Part shown: positions 39,315-51,386 of the stretch, piece after piece
How the letters are laid out: each line of letters opens with the position of its first letter
Position numbering within the stretch: position 1 is the first letter of the stretch
Assembly (NCBI RefSeq): GCF_026967575.1
Contig: NZ_CP114054.1
Coordinates: 372,001 to 436,000 of the forward strand
Direction of reading: 5' to 3'
Length of the DNA: 64,000 nt
DNA from: Aurantiacibacter sp. MUD11
Lineage (GTDB): Bacteria; Pseudomonadota; Alphaproteobacteria; Sphingomonadales; Sphingomonadaceae
Notes under the pieces: model-generated
Told to the model about the DNA's origin: nothing
Seen by the model: only the letters and a program-made list of their open reading frames with translations
Database searches by the model: none
Translations under genes and position numbers: made by a program

Positions 39315-40547
39315 ATGACGACTTACGAATCCGATTTGCTGCGATTGCTCAACGAGCGGGGCTATGTCCATCAGGTGACGGACGCTGCGGGACTGGATGC
39401 CCTCGCAGCGCGACAAACCGTTCCCGGCTATATCGGTTTCGACGCCACTGCGCCTTCGCTGCACGTCGGCTCGCTGGTGCAGATCATGATGCTGCGCCGC
39501 CTGCAGCAGACTGGGCACAAACCGATCGTCGTGATGGGTGGCGGCACTACAAAGATCGGAGACCCTTCGGGCAAGGACGAGAGCCGCAAGATGCTCACGC
39601 CCGAACTCATCGACGAGAACATTGCCGGCATCCGCACGGTGTTCGAACGGCTGCTGACATTCGGTGACGGGCCGACCGACGCGGTGATGGTCAACAATGA
39701 CGAATGGCTGGCGGACCTCGGCTATATCGAGCTGCTGCGTGACGTGGGACCCCATTTTACCATCAATCGCATGCTCACCTTCGACTCGGTGAAGCTGCGG
39801 CTCGAGCGCGAGCAGCCGCTGACCTTCCTCGAATTCAACTACATGATCCTGCAGGCCTACGACTTCATGGAACTGGCCCGCCGCTACGGCTGCCGGTTGC
39901 AGATGGGCGGCAGCGACCAGTGGGGCAATATCGTCAACGGCATGGAACTGGCCCGCCGCAAGGACGGTACCGAACTGTTCGGTCTGACGACACCGCTGCT
40001 GACCACGGCCGACGGTTCGAAGATGGGCAAAACCGCCGCAGGTGCCGTGTGGCTGAACGAGGCCCAGCTGCCGAGCTACGACTTCTGGCAGTACTGGCGC
40101 AACACCGACGACCGCGACGTCGGCCGCTTCCTGAAGCTGTTCACCGACCTGCCGCTGGAAGAGATCGCCCGGCTCGAAGCGCTCGAAGGCAGCGAGATCA
40201 ACCAGGCGAAGATCGTCCTGGCCGACGAAGTCACCAAGCTGGTGCGCGGCGAAGAGGCTGCGGCCTCGGCTCGCGCCACCGCCGAGCAGACCTTTGCCGG
40301 CGGCGGCAAGGGCGATGACTTGCCGGTGCTGGAAGTGGCTGCGGGGGGAATTCGGATCGGCGCTGCATTAACCGAACTTGGCTTCACAAAGTCCAATGGC
40401 GAGGCCAAGCGCAAAGTGGCCGAAGGCGCGGTTAAGCTTGAAGATGAAACCGTATCCGACCCCGGCTTCCTGGTCGAGTTGGCGCCCGGAGACGAGGCCC
40501 GCATCAGCCTAGGTAAGAAACGCCACGGTATCCTTCGCGGAGCCTGA
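39315..40547 (+). CDS. tyrS: Tyrosyl-tRNA synthetase
   Basis: The 410-residue class I synthetase has the HIGH-like motif HVGS at 50-53, the tyrosine-pocket region [11 protein letters not shown], the KMSKS-like SKMGKT at 235-240, and a C-terminal S4 RNA-binding domain (about 340-405, [20 protein letters not shown]). It charges tRNA-Tyr. Divergent from the DOMON-like gene across 61 bp. Confidence 0.96.
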   Translation: MTTYESDLLRLLNERGYVHQVTDAAGLDALAARQTVPGYIGFDATAPSLHVGSLVQIMMLRRLQQTGHKPIVVMGGGTTKIGDPSGKDESRKMLTPELIDENIAGIRTVFERLLTFGDGPTDAVMVNNDEWLADLGYIELLRDVGPHFTINRMLTFDSVKLRLEREQPLTFLEFNYMILQAYDFMELARRYGCRLQMGGSDQWGNIVNGMELARRKDGTELFGLTTPLLTTADGSKMGKTAAGAVWLNEAQLPSYDFWQYWRNTDDRDVGRFLKLFTDLPLEEIARLEALEGSEINQAKIVLADEVTKLVRGEEAAASARATAEQTFAGGGKGDDLPVLEVAAGGIRIGAALTELGFTKSNGEAKRKVAEGAVKLEDETVSDPGFLVELAPGDEARISLGKKRHGILRGA

Positions 40548-40617
40548 CTTTACCAAAAATCCACCATTGGGTGCCAGTAACATTCCCGTCCATTAACTCG
40601 GAAGGAAGTGGCATCCT

Positions 40618-40956
40618 ATGGCAGGCGGCGCTCAGCTCTCCGTCACCGATATGCGGCGCTCCACGCGCCATCCGGTCGACTATTCGGTCATCGCCGAGCA
40701 TTTGCAGCACGGCGATGTCACCATGCACATCTGCAACATCTCCGCTCATGGCTTCATGATCGACGGTGCGGAGGGCGTTAACCGTGGCGACCGCATGATC
40801 ATCCGCCTTCCCTCCGTAGGCCGGATCGAAGCTTACTGCATCTGGGTGACCGAAGATCGCGCCGGCTTCCAGTTCGAACGGATCATCCGATTCGACGACT
40901 TCCAGGGCATGATTGCCGAGATGCAGCCGAACCCGGCGCTGCGTCGTCGCGGCTGA
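40618..40956 (+). CDS. Single-domain PilZ protein
   Basis: The 112-residue protein has both c-di-GMP binding motifs: the R-x3-R element around R13/R14 and R17 (RRSTRHPV), and N40-x-S42-x-x-G45 (NISAHG), a variant of the usual D-x-S-x-x-G. A GGAAGGAAG ribosome site precedes ATG 40618. Single PilZ proteins relay c-di-GMP to partners by protein contact. The partner is unknown; the next gene on the strand is an MFS exporter 74 bp downstream. Confidence 0.88.
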   Translation: MAGGAQLSVTDMRRSTRHPVDYSVIAEHLQHGDVTMHICNISAHGFMIDGAEGVNRGDRMIIRLPSVGRIEAYCIWVTEDRAGFQFERIIRFDDFQGMIAEMQPNPALRRRG

Positions 40957-41030
40957 CTCCAGCGACAGACTTTAGCTCCTGCTACATTGACTAGCTTGGC
41001 AAGCGCCATTCACGCTGCCATTGCGCGCGG

Positions 41031-42329
41031 GTGAGCACCGCAAACTCTCCCTTCCGCATCGCCAATTACCGCGCCTACTGGGTCGCGCGCCTGTGCATGA
41101 CACTGGCGCAATATGCGATGCTGCTGATCATCGGGTGGCAGACCTACAACCTGGCGCGCGATGGCGGGATGAGCGTGGCCGAAGCGTCCGGCCAGCTGGC
41201 GCTGATCGGCCTGCTGCAATTTGTGCCGCTGTTCCTGCTGACGCCGTTCACCGGTCTGGCGGCAGACCATTTCGACCGTCGCAACCTCGGTCGCATCACG
41301 GTGCTGCTGCAATTGCTCTGCGCGGCGACTTTGGCCACCTTTACCTGGCAGGAGGCTATCGGCCTGCCGGTGCTGTTCACCATCGCCGTGTTCCTGGGCA
41401 TCGCCCGCGCCTTTGCCGGCCCGGCCCTGTCGGCCCTGGCGCCGAACCTGGTGCCGCCGGCCATCCTGCCGAATGCCATCGCCCTGTCTTCGATTGCCTG
41501 GCAGACCGGGATGATCGTCGGTCCGGCAGTGGGCGGAGTGCTGTACGAGGTCGAACCCTTCCTGCCCTATGCCGTGGCTGCGATGCTGTTCGCCGTGGCG
41601 ATCACCTCGCTTTCCTTCATCGGCGAAGTGCCGCGCGGCAAGAAGAAGGCTCCGGCCAAGCCCATCCAGCAGGTCCGCGAAGGGCTGGTCTATGTCTGGC
41701 AGAACAAGATGGTGCTCGGCTCCATCACGCTGGACCTGTTCGCCGTCTTCCTGGCCGGCGCGACCGCGCTGTTCCCGGTCTATGCGCGCGACATCCTGCA
41801 GGTCGGCGCCAGCGGCCTCAGCCAGCTGGCCATGGCCCCCGCTATCGGCGCCGCGCTGACGGCGCTGTGGTTCTCGTTCCGGCCGCTGAAGAACAATGTC
41901 GGCCCGAAGATGCTGTGGTCCGTCGCCGTGTTCGGCCTGGCGACCGTCGTCTTCGCCTTCTCGACGAATATGGCGCTGAGCCTGGCCATGCTGTTCATCG
42001 TCGGCGCGGCGGACATGATCTCGGTCTACATCCGGCAGTCGTTGATCCAGCTGCACACGCCCGATGACAAGCGTGGCCGCGTCTCAGCCGTGTCGTTGCT
42101 CACTATCGGTGCATCGAACGAGTTCGGCGACTTCTTCTCCGGCAGCCTCGCGTTCCTGATCGGCCCGGTCGCAGCGGTGGCGCTGGGCGGAACCGGGGCA
42201 ATCATTACCGTCGGCCTGTGGGCCGTACTGTTTCCGGTGCTACGCACTACCAAGACCTTCGATCCGCCCGATAATCTGCTAGAAGGCGACGACGACCCGC
42301 ATTCCGAGCCTGCAAAACAGGGAAGCTGA
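41031..42329 (+). CDS. MFS exporter, EntS-like
   Basis: The 432-residue membrane protein has about 12 hydrophobic segments and the MFS signature GLAADHFDRRNLGRIT after helix 2. The overall pattern (FRIANYRAYWVARLCMTLAQYAMLLIIGWQTYNL at the N-terminus) fits the EntS/DHA3 drug or siderophore exporter branch. The start is GTG 41031. Only 3 bp separate it from cysK, so they are likely co-transcribed. Substrate unknown. Confidence 0.85.
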   Translation: MSTANSPFRIANYRAYWVARLCMTLAQYAMLLIIGWQTYNLARDGGMSVAEASGQLALIGLLQFVPLFLLTPFTGLAADHFDRRNLGRITVLLQLLCAATLATFTWQEAIGLPVLFTIAVFLGIARAFAGPALSALAPNLVPPAILPNAIALSSIAWQTGMIVGPAVGGVLYEVEPFLPYAVAAMLFAVAITSLSFIGEVPRGKKKAPAKPIQQVREGLVYVWQNKMVLGSITLDLFAVFLAGATALFPVYARDILQVGASGLSQLAMAPAIGAALTALWFSFRPLKNNVGPKMLWSVAVFGLATVVFAFSTNMALSLAMLFIVGAADMISVYIRQSLIQLHTPDDKRGRVSAVSLLTIGASNEFGDFFSGSLAFLIGPVAAVALGGTGAIITVGLWAVLFPVLRTTKTFDPPDNLLEGDDDPHSEPAKQGS

Positions 42330-42332
42330 CAC

Positions 42333-43253
42333 ATGAAGTTCGACAACGTCCTGCAATCGATCGGCAACACCCCGCACATCCGCCTGTCGCGCCTGTTCCC
42401 CAATCACGAGGTCTGGGTGAAGAGCGAGCGGGCCAATCCCGGCGGCTCGATCAAGGATCGCATCGCGCTGGCGATGGTAGAGGATGCGGAGAAGTCCGGC
42501 GCGCTGAAGCCAGGTGGGACGATCGTCGAACCGACCAGCGGCAACACCGGTATCGGCCTTGCCATGGTGGCCGCGGTAAAGGGCTACAAGCTGATCCTGG
42601 TCATGCCCGAAAGCATGAGCCTGGAGCGTCGCCGCCTGATGCTGGCCTATGGCGCCAGCTTCGACCTGACGCCCAAGGAAAAGGGCATGAAGGGCGCGCT
42701 GGAACGCGCTGCCGAACTGGTCGAGTCTACCGGGAACGCGTGGATGCCGCAGCAGTTCGAGAATCCGGCCAATGTCGATGTGCATGCGCGCACGACCGCG
42801 CAGGAGATCATCGCCGACTTCAAGGACGCCCCGCCCGCCTACCTCATCACCGGCGTCGGTACCGGCGGCCACCTGACCGGTTGCGCGGAGGAGTTGAAGA
42901 AGGCCTGGCCGAGCATGAAGGCCTTTGCCGTGGAGCCGGAGCTCTCTCCGGTGATTTCCGGAGGCCAGCCCGGCCCGCACCCGATCCAGGGCATCGGCGC
43001 CGGCTTCATCCCCGAGAACCTCCACACCAACGCCATCGACGGCGCGATTGCCGTGGATGCCGAGGCAGCCAAGGACATGGCGCGTCGCTGCGCCCGCGAG
43101 GAAGGCCTGCTGGTGGGCATCAGTTCGGGCGCGACGCTGGCGGCAATCGAGAGCAAGCTGGCGGAGCTCGAAGCGGGCACCCGCGTGCTGGGCTTCAACT
43201 ACGATACCGGCGAGCGTTATCTCTCCGTGCCCGATTTCCTGCCGACCGAATGA
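42333..43253 (+). CDS. cysK: Cysteine synthase A
   Basis: The 306-residue PLP enzyme makes cysteine from O-acetylserine and sulfide. The Schiff-base lysine is K41 in [18 protein letters not shown] and [10 protein letters not shown] form the substrate and phosphate loops. The active-site entrance [11 protein letters not shown] is also present. The stop overlaps the start of the dienelactone hydrolase gene (ATGA). Confidence 0.93.
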   Translation: MKFDNVLQSIGNTPHIRLSRLFPNHEVWVKSERANPGGSIKDRIALAMVEDAEKSGALKPGGTIVEPTSGNTGIGLAMVAAVKGYKLILVMPESMSLERRRLMLAYGASFDLTPKEKGMKGALERAAELVESTGNAWMPQQFENPANVDVHARTTAQEIIADFKDAPPAYLITGVGTGGHLTGCAEELKKAWPSMKAFAVEPELSPVISGGQPGPHPIQGIGAGFIPENLHTNAIDGAIAVDAEAAKDMARRCAREEGLLVGISSGATLAAIESKLAELEAGTRVLGFNYDTGERYLSVPDFLPTE

Positions 43254-43954
43254 GCGGCTTCGAAAAGGTCGCTTACGAGGACGCGGGTACGGCGCTGACC
43301 GGCCTGCTGGCACGCCCTGAAGGTTCGCCTCGCGCTGCCGTGCTGGTGTTTCCGACCATCATGAATCCTACCGCTGCGGTGGAGGCCAAGGCCCGCTCGC
43401 TGGCGGAAGACGGTTACCTGGCACTGGTCGCCGATTTCTACGGCAAGACGCCGGCCAGTTTCGACGAGGCTCGCCTGTTCGCCGGCGAAATCCGCGAAGC
43501 GCCGGAACTCTATCGCCAGCGGTTGCGGGCATCGCTGCGGGCGCTCGCCCGGATCGAGGAAGTGAAGGACCTGCCCTTCTTCGTCATCGGCTTCTGCATG
43601 GGCGGACAGGCGGCGCTGGAACTCGCCCGCGAAGGTGCCCCGGTCGATGCCGCGGTCAGTTTCCACGGCCTGCTCGACACGCAGGTCCCGGCCCAGCGGG
43701 ACAGCGTGAGCGCGCGCATCCTCGTCTGCCATGGTGATGCCGATCCGATGGTGCCACGCGAACAGGTGCTGAAATTCTGGCAGGAAATGGACCGCGCCGG
43801 GGCCAACTGGCATTTCCACTCCTATTCTGGCGTGAAACACGGGTTCACCAATCCCGCCCCGACGGAAAATCCCGCCACGGCCTACGATGCCAGTGCCGAC
43901 CAGCAAAGCTGGGCGGCGATGCATTCGCTTTTCGACGAGTGCATGTCCTCCTGA
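43250..43954 (+). CDS. Dienelactone hydrolase family protein
   Basis: The 234-residue alpha/beta hydrolase has the dienelactone hydrolase triad: C116 in GFCMGG, an Asp in HGDADPMV (about 162-168) and H197 in KHGF. The cysteine nucleophile is typical of this family. The true substrate may be dienelactone from chlorocatechol breakdown or a different ester; no catechol pathway is nearby. It is translationally coupled to cysK. Confidence 0.9.
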   Translation: MSGFEKVAYEDAGTALTGLLARPEGSPRAAVLVFPTIMNPTAAVEAKARSLAEDGYLALVADFYGKTPASFDEARLFAGEIREAPELYRQRLRASLRALARIEEVKDLPFFVIGFCMGGQAALELAREGAPVDAAVSFHGLLDTQVPAQRDSVSARILVCHGDADPMVPREQVLKFWQEMDRAGANWHFHSYSGVKHGFTNPAPTENPATAYDASADQQSWAAMHSLFDECMSS

Positions 43955-44028
43955 CCCCAAGGGGTTGAACCATGCTGCACTGCGCCATAAGCTGATGGGG
44001 TGGGTCGCTTTTCCGGGGGAAAGGGAAA

Positions 44029-44790
44029 GTGGAATCGCTTGAAAACGCCAGTGATGGCAAACGCTCGTTTCTGTACCGCTGGCTGAAGCAGCGGCGGCAC
44101 GCGCTGAACGCGTGGGGCGCCAAGTATTCGAAGATTCCCGACGAACCTGTGCTCGACCCTGCCCTGTTCGACTGGACGGCGGAAATCGCCGCGCACTGGA
44201 CGGACATTCGCGACGAGGCGCTGGCGATATATCGCCAGGTCGACGCCATTCCGCCGCTCCGGCGCATTTCGCCGGACCATCGCCGCATCGCGCAGGACGA
44301 CAGCTGGCGCAGCTTCTTCCTGATCGGCTACGGCAACGAGGTGCCGGAAAACATCGCCCGCGCGCCCAGGACCTTTGCCCTGGCGAATCGCATTCCGCAG
44401 CTCAACTCGGCCTTCTTCTCGATCCTGGCGCCCGGAGCGCACATCGTTCGCCATCGCGGTGTGAGCAAGAGTTTCTTCACCGCGCACCTCGGGCTGTCCG
44501 TGCCAGACAAGTGGCAGGACTGCACGATCCAGGTCGAGGACCAGGACCTGCACTGGCGCGACGGCGAGTGGACGATTTTCGACGATACCTGCGAACACGA
44601 GGTGTGGAACCGCACGGACCAGCCGCGCATCATCCTGCTGTGCCAGGTCGGACGTCCGCTACGCTGGCCGGCCAGCTGGGTCGCCCGCGCCTTCATGGCC
44701 TACATCAAGCACAGTCCCTTCGTGACCGAAGCCAAGCGCGAACTCGCCGTGTGGGACGACGCCTATCGCAAGGCCGAGACCGACGCCTAG
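44029..44790 (+). CDS. Aspartyl/asparaginyl beta-hydroxylase family (LpxO-like) oxygenase
   Basis: The 253-residue protein is an Fe(II)/2-oxoglutarate oxygenase of the AspH fold. Metal ligands appear as H142 (VRHRG) and H190 (DDTCEHEVWN), H153 in TAHLGL is also conserved, and R200 (QPRIILL) fits 2-oxoglutarate binding. LpxO enzymes hydroxylate lipid A acyl chains; without a membrane anchor clearly visible this is a suggestion. The start is GTG behind GGGGGAAAGGG. Its TAG stop shares CTAG with the convergent acyl-CoA dehydrogenase gene. Confidence 0.85.
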   Translation: MESLENASDGKRSFLYRWLKQRRHALNAWGAKYSKIPDEPVLDPALFDWTAEIAAHWTDIRDEALAIYRQVDAIPPLRRISPDHRRIAQDDSWRSFFLIGYGNEVPENIARAPRTFALANRIPQLNSAFFSILAPGAHIVRHRGVSKSFFTAHLGLSVPDKWQDCTIQVEDQDLHWRDGEWTIFDDTCEHEVWNRTDQPRIILLCQVGRPLRWPASWVARAFMAYIKHSPFVTEAKRELAVWDDAYRKAETDA

Positions 44791-46541
44791 ACCTGTCGCA
44801 CGAACTCCTCGGCCGGCAGTGCCATGAGGTTCTCCGCCCCCGCTTCGATCCGCCGCCGCAAGGCTGCCGTTTCCGGCAGGGCCTGCTGGACATAGTGACG
44901 CGCGGTGACGCGCTTGGCCGTCGCGAAATCGTCGTCCCGTCCATCGACCGCCTTGACCATGCGCACCCACATCCAGCCGATGGCGACCACGCCGATCATT
45001 TCCATGAAGGCATAGGAGGCGGCGCCAAGGTTGTTCGGGTCTTCGGCGGCATGTTCGAGGATCCAGCGCGCGGAGGCCGCCGTGTCGGCCAGCGCCGCGC
45101 CCATCGGAGCAGCGATCCACTCCGGGGCATCGGCGAGCTCGGCCTCCACCATCTGCGCGAAGCGGGTGGCGACCTGGCCGCCGTCCTTGGCCAGCTTGCG
45201 TCCGGCAAGGTCCATCGCCTGCACGCCGTTGGCGCCTTCGTAGATCATGCCGATGCGGGCATCCCGCACGATCTGTTCCATGCCCCATTCCTTGACGTAG
45301 CCGTGCCCGCCGAAGACCTGCTGCATGTCCACCGCCGTCTCGAAGCCACGATCGGTGCCATAGGCCTTGATGACCGGAGTGAGGAAGGACACCAGCGCGT
45401 CCGCTTCCTGCCGCTCTTCCTTGCTCGGCGCGGTGTGCGAGCGATCGATCTGCATCGCCGTCCATAGCACCAGCGCCCGGAAACCCTCGGCAAAGGCACG
45501 CGCGTCCAGCAGCAGGCGGCGCACGTCGGGGTGGACCAGCAGCGAATCCGCCGGGGCGGACGGATCGGGCCGTTCGCCCATCGCCCTGCCCTGCATGCGC
45601 TCCAGCGCATAGGCAGCGGCGCGCTGGTAGGCGTGTTCGGCATGGGCGAGGCCCTGCACACCCACGCCAAGCCGCGCGGCATTCATCATGATGAACATCG
45701 CGGCGAGGCCGGCATTCTCTTCGCCTAGCAGCCAGCCTGTCGCACCGTCGAAATTCATCACGCAGGTGGCCGAACCGTTGAGGCCCATCTTGTGTTCGAT
45801 CGCCGCGCAGGAGAGCGTGTTGCGCTCGCCGTCGGGCAGGATCTTGGGCACGAGGAACAGCGAGATACCGCGCGACCCGGCGGGCGCGTCGGGAACGCGG
45901 GCCAGCACCAGGTGGACGATGTTGTCGGTCAGGTCGTGCTCGCCGCCGGAGATGAAGATCTTTTCCCCGCTCAGCGCATAGGTGCCGTTGCCGCGCGGCT
46001 CCGCCTTGGTGCGCATCAGGCCGAGGTCGGTGCCGGCATGGCCTTCGGTCAGTGCCATGGTGGCGAGCCACTCGCCGCTGATGATCTTGGGGACGTAGCT
46101 GTCCTTCAGATGGTCGGAGCCGGAGGCGATGATGGTCGATGTCGCCCCGCCGACAATGCCGGGATACATCATGAAGCCCGGGCAGGCGGAATTCATGTAC
46201 TCTTCAAAGACCGTGCCCAGCACGTGGGGCATGCCTTGCCCGCCGTATTCCTCTGCCGCGGCCAGCGTGTTCCAGCCGGATTCGACAAGCTGCGCGTAGG
46301 CTTCCTTGAAACCTTCGGGCGTGGTCACGCTGCCATCGTCGTGACGCGTGCACCCCTGGGCATCGGCCACGGGGTTTAGCGGCGCCAGCACCTCGGTGCA
46401 GAACTTGCCCATGCCTTCGACGACCGCCTGCACGGTGTCCTCGTCCAGTGCATCGTAGCCGGGAAGTTCGCAATCGGTCACGCCGAGCACGTCGTTCAGT
46501 ACGAAGAGCGTATCGCGCGTGGGCGCGCTCCAGCCGGTCAT
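44787..46541 (-). CDS. Acyl-CoA dehydrogenase (large, DmdC-type subfamily)
   Basis: The 584-residue flavoenzyme has the acyl-CoA dehydrogenase core ([27 protein letters not shown]) with the catalytic Glu E435 in [14 protein letters not shown]. The C-terminal helical extension (from about 470) is the domain found in long ACADs such as the methylmercaptopropionyl-CoA dehydrogenase DmdC and fatty-acid forms. Substrate is not resolved by sequence alone. It overlaps the hisI stop by 4 bp, an unlikely functional partner. Confidence 0.9.
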   Translation of the reverse strand: MTGWSAPTRDTLFVLNDVLGVTDCELPGYDALDEDTVQAVVEGMGKFCTEVLAPLNPVADAQGCTRHDDGSVTTPEGFKEAYAQLVESGWNTLAAAEEYGGQGMPHVLGTVFEEYMNSACPGFMMYPGIVGGATSTIIASGSDHLKDSYVPKIISGEWLATMALTEGHAGTDLGLMRTKAEPRGNGTYALSGEKIFISGGEHDLTDNIVHLVLARVPDAPAGSRGISLFLVPKILPDGERNTLSCAAIEHKMGLNGSATCVMNFDGATGWLLGEENAGLAAMFIMMNAARLGVGVQGLAHAEHAYQRAAAYALERMQGRAMGERPDPSAPADSLLVHPDVRRLLLDARAFAEGFRALVLWTAMQIDRSHTAPSKEERQEADALVSFLTPVIKAYGTDRGFETAVDMQQVFGGHGYVKEWGMEQIVRDARIGMIYEGANGVQAMDLAGRKLAKDGGQVATRFAQMVEAELADAPEWIAAPMGAALADTAASARWILEHAAEDPNNLGAASYAFMEMIGVVAIGWMWVRMVKAVDGRDDDFATAKRVTARHYVQQALPETAALRRRIEAGAENLMALPAEEFVRQV

Positions 46542-46876
46542 TCGGTATTCTCCACCTGCGAAAGCCATTCGCCATCGAGCTGGCGATAGAAGCAACTGCG
46601 TGCGCCGGTATGGCAGGTGGGCCCGGCAGGCAATGCCTTGATCACCAGCGCGTCCTGGTCGCAGTCGACCAGCACCTGCCGGACGTTAAGCACGTGACCG
46701 GACGTCTCGCCCTTCTTCCACAGCTTGCCCCGGCTGCGCGAATGGAAGTGCGCCACGCCGGTCTGGCGCGTCATGGCCAGCGCTTCGGCATCCATGAAGG
46801 CGACCATCAGGACTTCGCCTGTCTCGGCATGCTGCACCACCGCGCTCAGCAACCCTGCCGCGTCAAACTTGGGCAT
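46538..46876 (-). CDS. hisI: Phosphoribosyl-AMP cyclohydrolase
   Basis: With ATG 46876 the product has 112 residues. It opens the purine ring of PR-AMP in histidine synthesis. The zinc and magnesium motifs [10 protein letters not shown] and [11 protein letters not shown] are clear, as are [19 protein letters not shown]. In-frame codons upstream ([14 protein letters not shown]) look like the normal alphaproteobacterial N-terminus, and an ATT at 46918 preceded by AGGA would start there (see finding). The gene is HisI only, without HisE. It overlaps the acyl-CoA dehydrogenase start by 4 bp. Confidence 0.93.
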   Translation of the reverse strand: MPKFDAAGLLSAVVQHAETGEVLMVAFMDAEALAMTRQTGVAHFHSRSRGKLWKKGETSGHVLNVRQVLVDCDQDALVIKALPAGPTCHTGARSCFYRQLDGEWLSQVENTE

Positions 46877-47054
46877 GAAGGTGCGCCCGGATTCTCGATT
46901 CGTCTCAGGGTCGGAAATCGCTTCTGTCCTTTCGCAAATGCACAACAAGTTGCAGTCTACATACTCGTTTGTTGCACGATAATCACAATCCTGTCCCAAA
47001 TACTATCATCTGAGACAAAAGCGGTTTGCCTTTGAACCTTTCAATGGGATGAAT

Positions 47055-47206
47055 GCGGTTCGGCTTGACGAGCCGACTGCCATTCCGGCCAGGGAATGGG
47101 GGGTCCTGGTGCCTACTGAACGAACGGGGGCATCAGGTCATGAGGGTTTGGAGCCGACGCGCCTGCTGGGGGGCTCGCGCGAAGGTTCCAGCGAAATCGT
47201 CACGCG
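47055..47206 (+). ncRNA. Candidate structured non-coding RNA
   Basis: The 363 bp between hisI (ATG 46876) and comF hold no recognised protein gene. On the plus strand four hairpins follow one another: 47055-47080 (10 pairs, one bulge), 47081-47098 (CATTCC/GGAATG), 47105-47137 (nine pairs, one G-U) and 47151-47176 (GAGCC/GGCTC). A terminator follows at once. The 67-codon ORF from 47049 runs through the terminator and looks spurious. I do not recognise tmRNA, RNase P, SRP or 6S motifs. Class unknown. Confidence 0.45.
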
Positions 47207-47240
47207 AACACCCGGGCTAACACCCCGGGTGTTTTGCTTT
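47207..47240 (+). terminator. Rho-independent terminator
   Basis: A perfect 10 bp stem (AACACCCGGG at 47207-47216, CCCGGGTGTT at 47224-47233) with a 7 nt loop is followed by TTGCTTT. It ends the candidate RNA above. It can also fold on the opposite strand just beyond the comF stop codon, so it may serve both. Confidence 0.8.
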
Positions 47241-47884
47241 CAGCCCTGGTGATCCAGCACGCGGGAGAAGCAGGCCACGTGCACCTTGCGCGCGCCAGCC
47301 TGCTTCAGTGCGGCGCGGCAGGCCTTGCTGGTCGCGCCACTGGTCAGCACGTCGTCCACAAGCAGGATTTGCGCACTGGCGATTCGCTCTCGCCGGGCCG
47401 GATTCACGGTGATCGCGCCCTGCAACACCTTGGCGCGCTCTGCCCGCCCCAGCCCACCAAGGCTCGGGGTGCGTTTGGGCCGCAACAGCCCGTCGACCAG
47501 CAGCGTGGTGTGCCCGTGCTTGCACAGCTCGCCCGCGATCAGGGCCGACTGGTTGTAACCGCGTTGCCAAAGCCGCACGCGATGGAGCGGCACGGGCACC
47601 GCCAGCCACTCGCCGTCCAGTTCGGGTAGGCGGGCCGCAATCTGCCGCGCCATCATCCCTGCCAGCGCGATCTTGCGCCCGTGCTTGAAATTCAGGACCA
47701 GCCGGCGCGCCGTGTCGTTGTAGAGCGTTGCGGCAGTTACGCCGTCTTCTCGCGGCGGAATTTCCAGCGTGGACCAGCAATCGGTGCACAGTCCTTCCTG
47801 TGCCGCGATGGCATCACCGCAAAGCGGGCAGCGCGGAGGATAAATCAGGTCTACCAGCGGTGCGAAAGCGTGTTTCAATGCCAT
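47240..47884 (-). CDS. comF: ComF family phosphoribosyltransferase-like protein
   Basis: The 214-residue product has an N-terminal zinc ribbon (C19, C22, C33, C36 in CPLCG and CTDCW) and a type I phosphoribosyltransferase domain with the PRPP loop LLVDDVLTSGAT at 174-185. ComF supports DNA uptake in transformable bacteria, but most homologues are of unknown role. The gene is divergent from the methyltransferase gene, 42 bp apart, and ends at the bidirectional terminator. Confidence 0.9.
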   Translation of the reverse strand: MALKHAFAPLVDLIYPPRCPLCGDAIAAQEGLCTDCWSTLEIPPREDGVTAATLYNDTARRLVLNFKHGRKIALAGMMARQIAARLPELDGEWLAVPVPLHRVRLWQRGYNQSALIAGELCKHGHTTLLVDGLLRPKRTPSLGGLGRAERAKVLQGAITVNPARRERIASAQILLVDDVLTSGATSKACRAALKQAGARKVHVACFSRVLDHQG

Positions 47885-47926
47885 TCGGGCTATGCTGCCC
47901 GCGCCGGTGTCGGTAGGCAAGCGCGC

Positions 47927-48651
47927 ATGGCAACGGCACCACCGGCAATCTTCTCTCCCGTCCGCAAGCAGGCGCGGTACGATCGCGCCCGGCGACTGGG
48001 TGGCGATCACTTCCTGTTCGAGACGATGATCGAGGATATTCTCGAACGTCTGGCCTTCGTGCGGCACACGTCCAAGACAGCGGCTTTGCAAGGCCTCGGC
48101 AGCAAGGCGCTGGCCGAGGCAGTCGGTTGCGAAGCCACGTTCCTTGCCGGCGACTTCGACACCCCGGTCGCGGCGACATCGCAGAGCTTCGATCTCGTCG
48201 CCAGCATTGGCTCGCTCGACACCGTCAACGACCTGCCAGGCGCGCTGATCCAGATGCGCGAGCTGCTGACGCCCGAGGGCCTTGCCATCGCCAGCTTCGT
48301 CGGCGGCGCGAGCCTCGGCAAGCTGCGGCGGGCAATGATAGATGCCGAGCCGGACCGTCCGGCAGCACGGATGCATCCGCTCGTCGATCCGCGTTCTGCT
48401 CCGGCCCTGCTGGGTCGTGCCGGATGGCGCGATCCGGTGGTCGACAGCTTCGTTCTGACCGTCCGTTACGGCTCGCTCGACCGGCTCGTGCAGGACCTGC
48501 GCGCCCATGGCCTGGGCAGCGCCCTCGCCAAGCCGGCGCCTCCACTCGGTCGCGATGCTTTGCAGCGTGCCCGCGCGGCCTTCCTCGCTCAGGCGGACGA
48601 GGACGGGAAGGTCAGCGAGACCTTCGAGATCATCACCCTGACCGGGCGGCG

Positions 48652-48655
<4 letters not shown>
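47927..48655 (+). CDS. SAM-dependent methyltransferase-like protein (BioC/NDUFAF5 type)
   Basis: The 242-residue protein resembles the methyltransferase often found near comF in alphaproteobacteria (opening IFSPVRKQARYDRARRLGGDHFLFE). The glycine-rich SAM loop typical of class I enzymes is poorly kept (KTAALQGLGSKALA), while the SFDLVASIGSLDTVNDLPGALIQMRELLTPEGLAIASFVGG stretch fits. It may be a degenerate or protein-directed methyltransferase. The stop overlaps the convergent ppdK stop through TTAG. Confidence 0.78.
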
Positions 48656-51327
<2,672 letters not shown>

Positions 51328-51386
51328 TTGCGCTTCGTGTTTCCTGCAATGTGGAACACATGGAACAGTGTTCTAGGTAGCAATTC

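Noticed and set aside
43953..43966. ACCCCAAGGGGT palindrome after the dienelactone hydrolase gene as a terminator
   Set aside because: Too short to form a hairpin with a loop and no U-tract follows.
47049..47252. 67-codon ORF in the hisI-comF gap
   Set aside because: It reads through a strong terminator and several hairpins; composition is not protein-like. The structured-RNA reading explains the region better.
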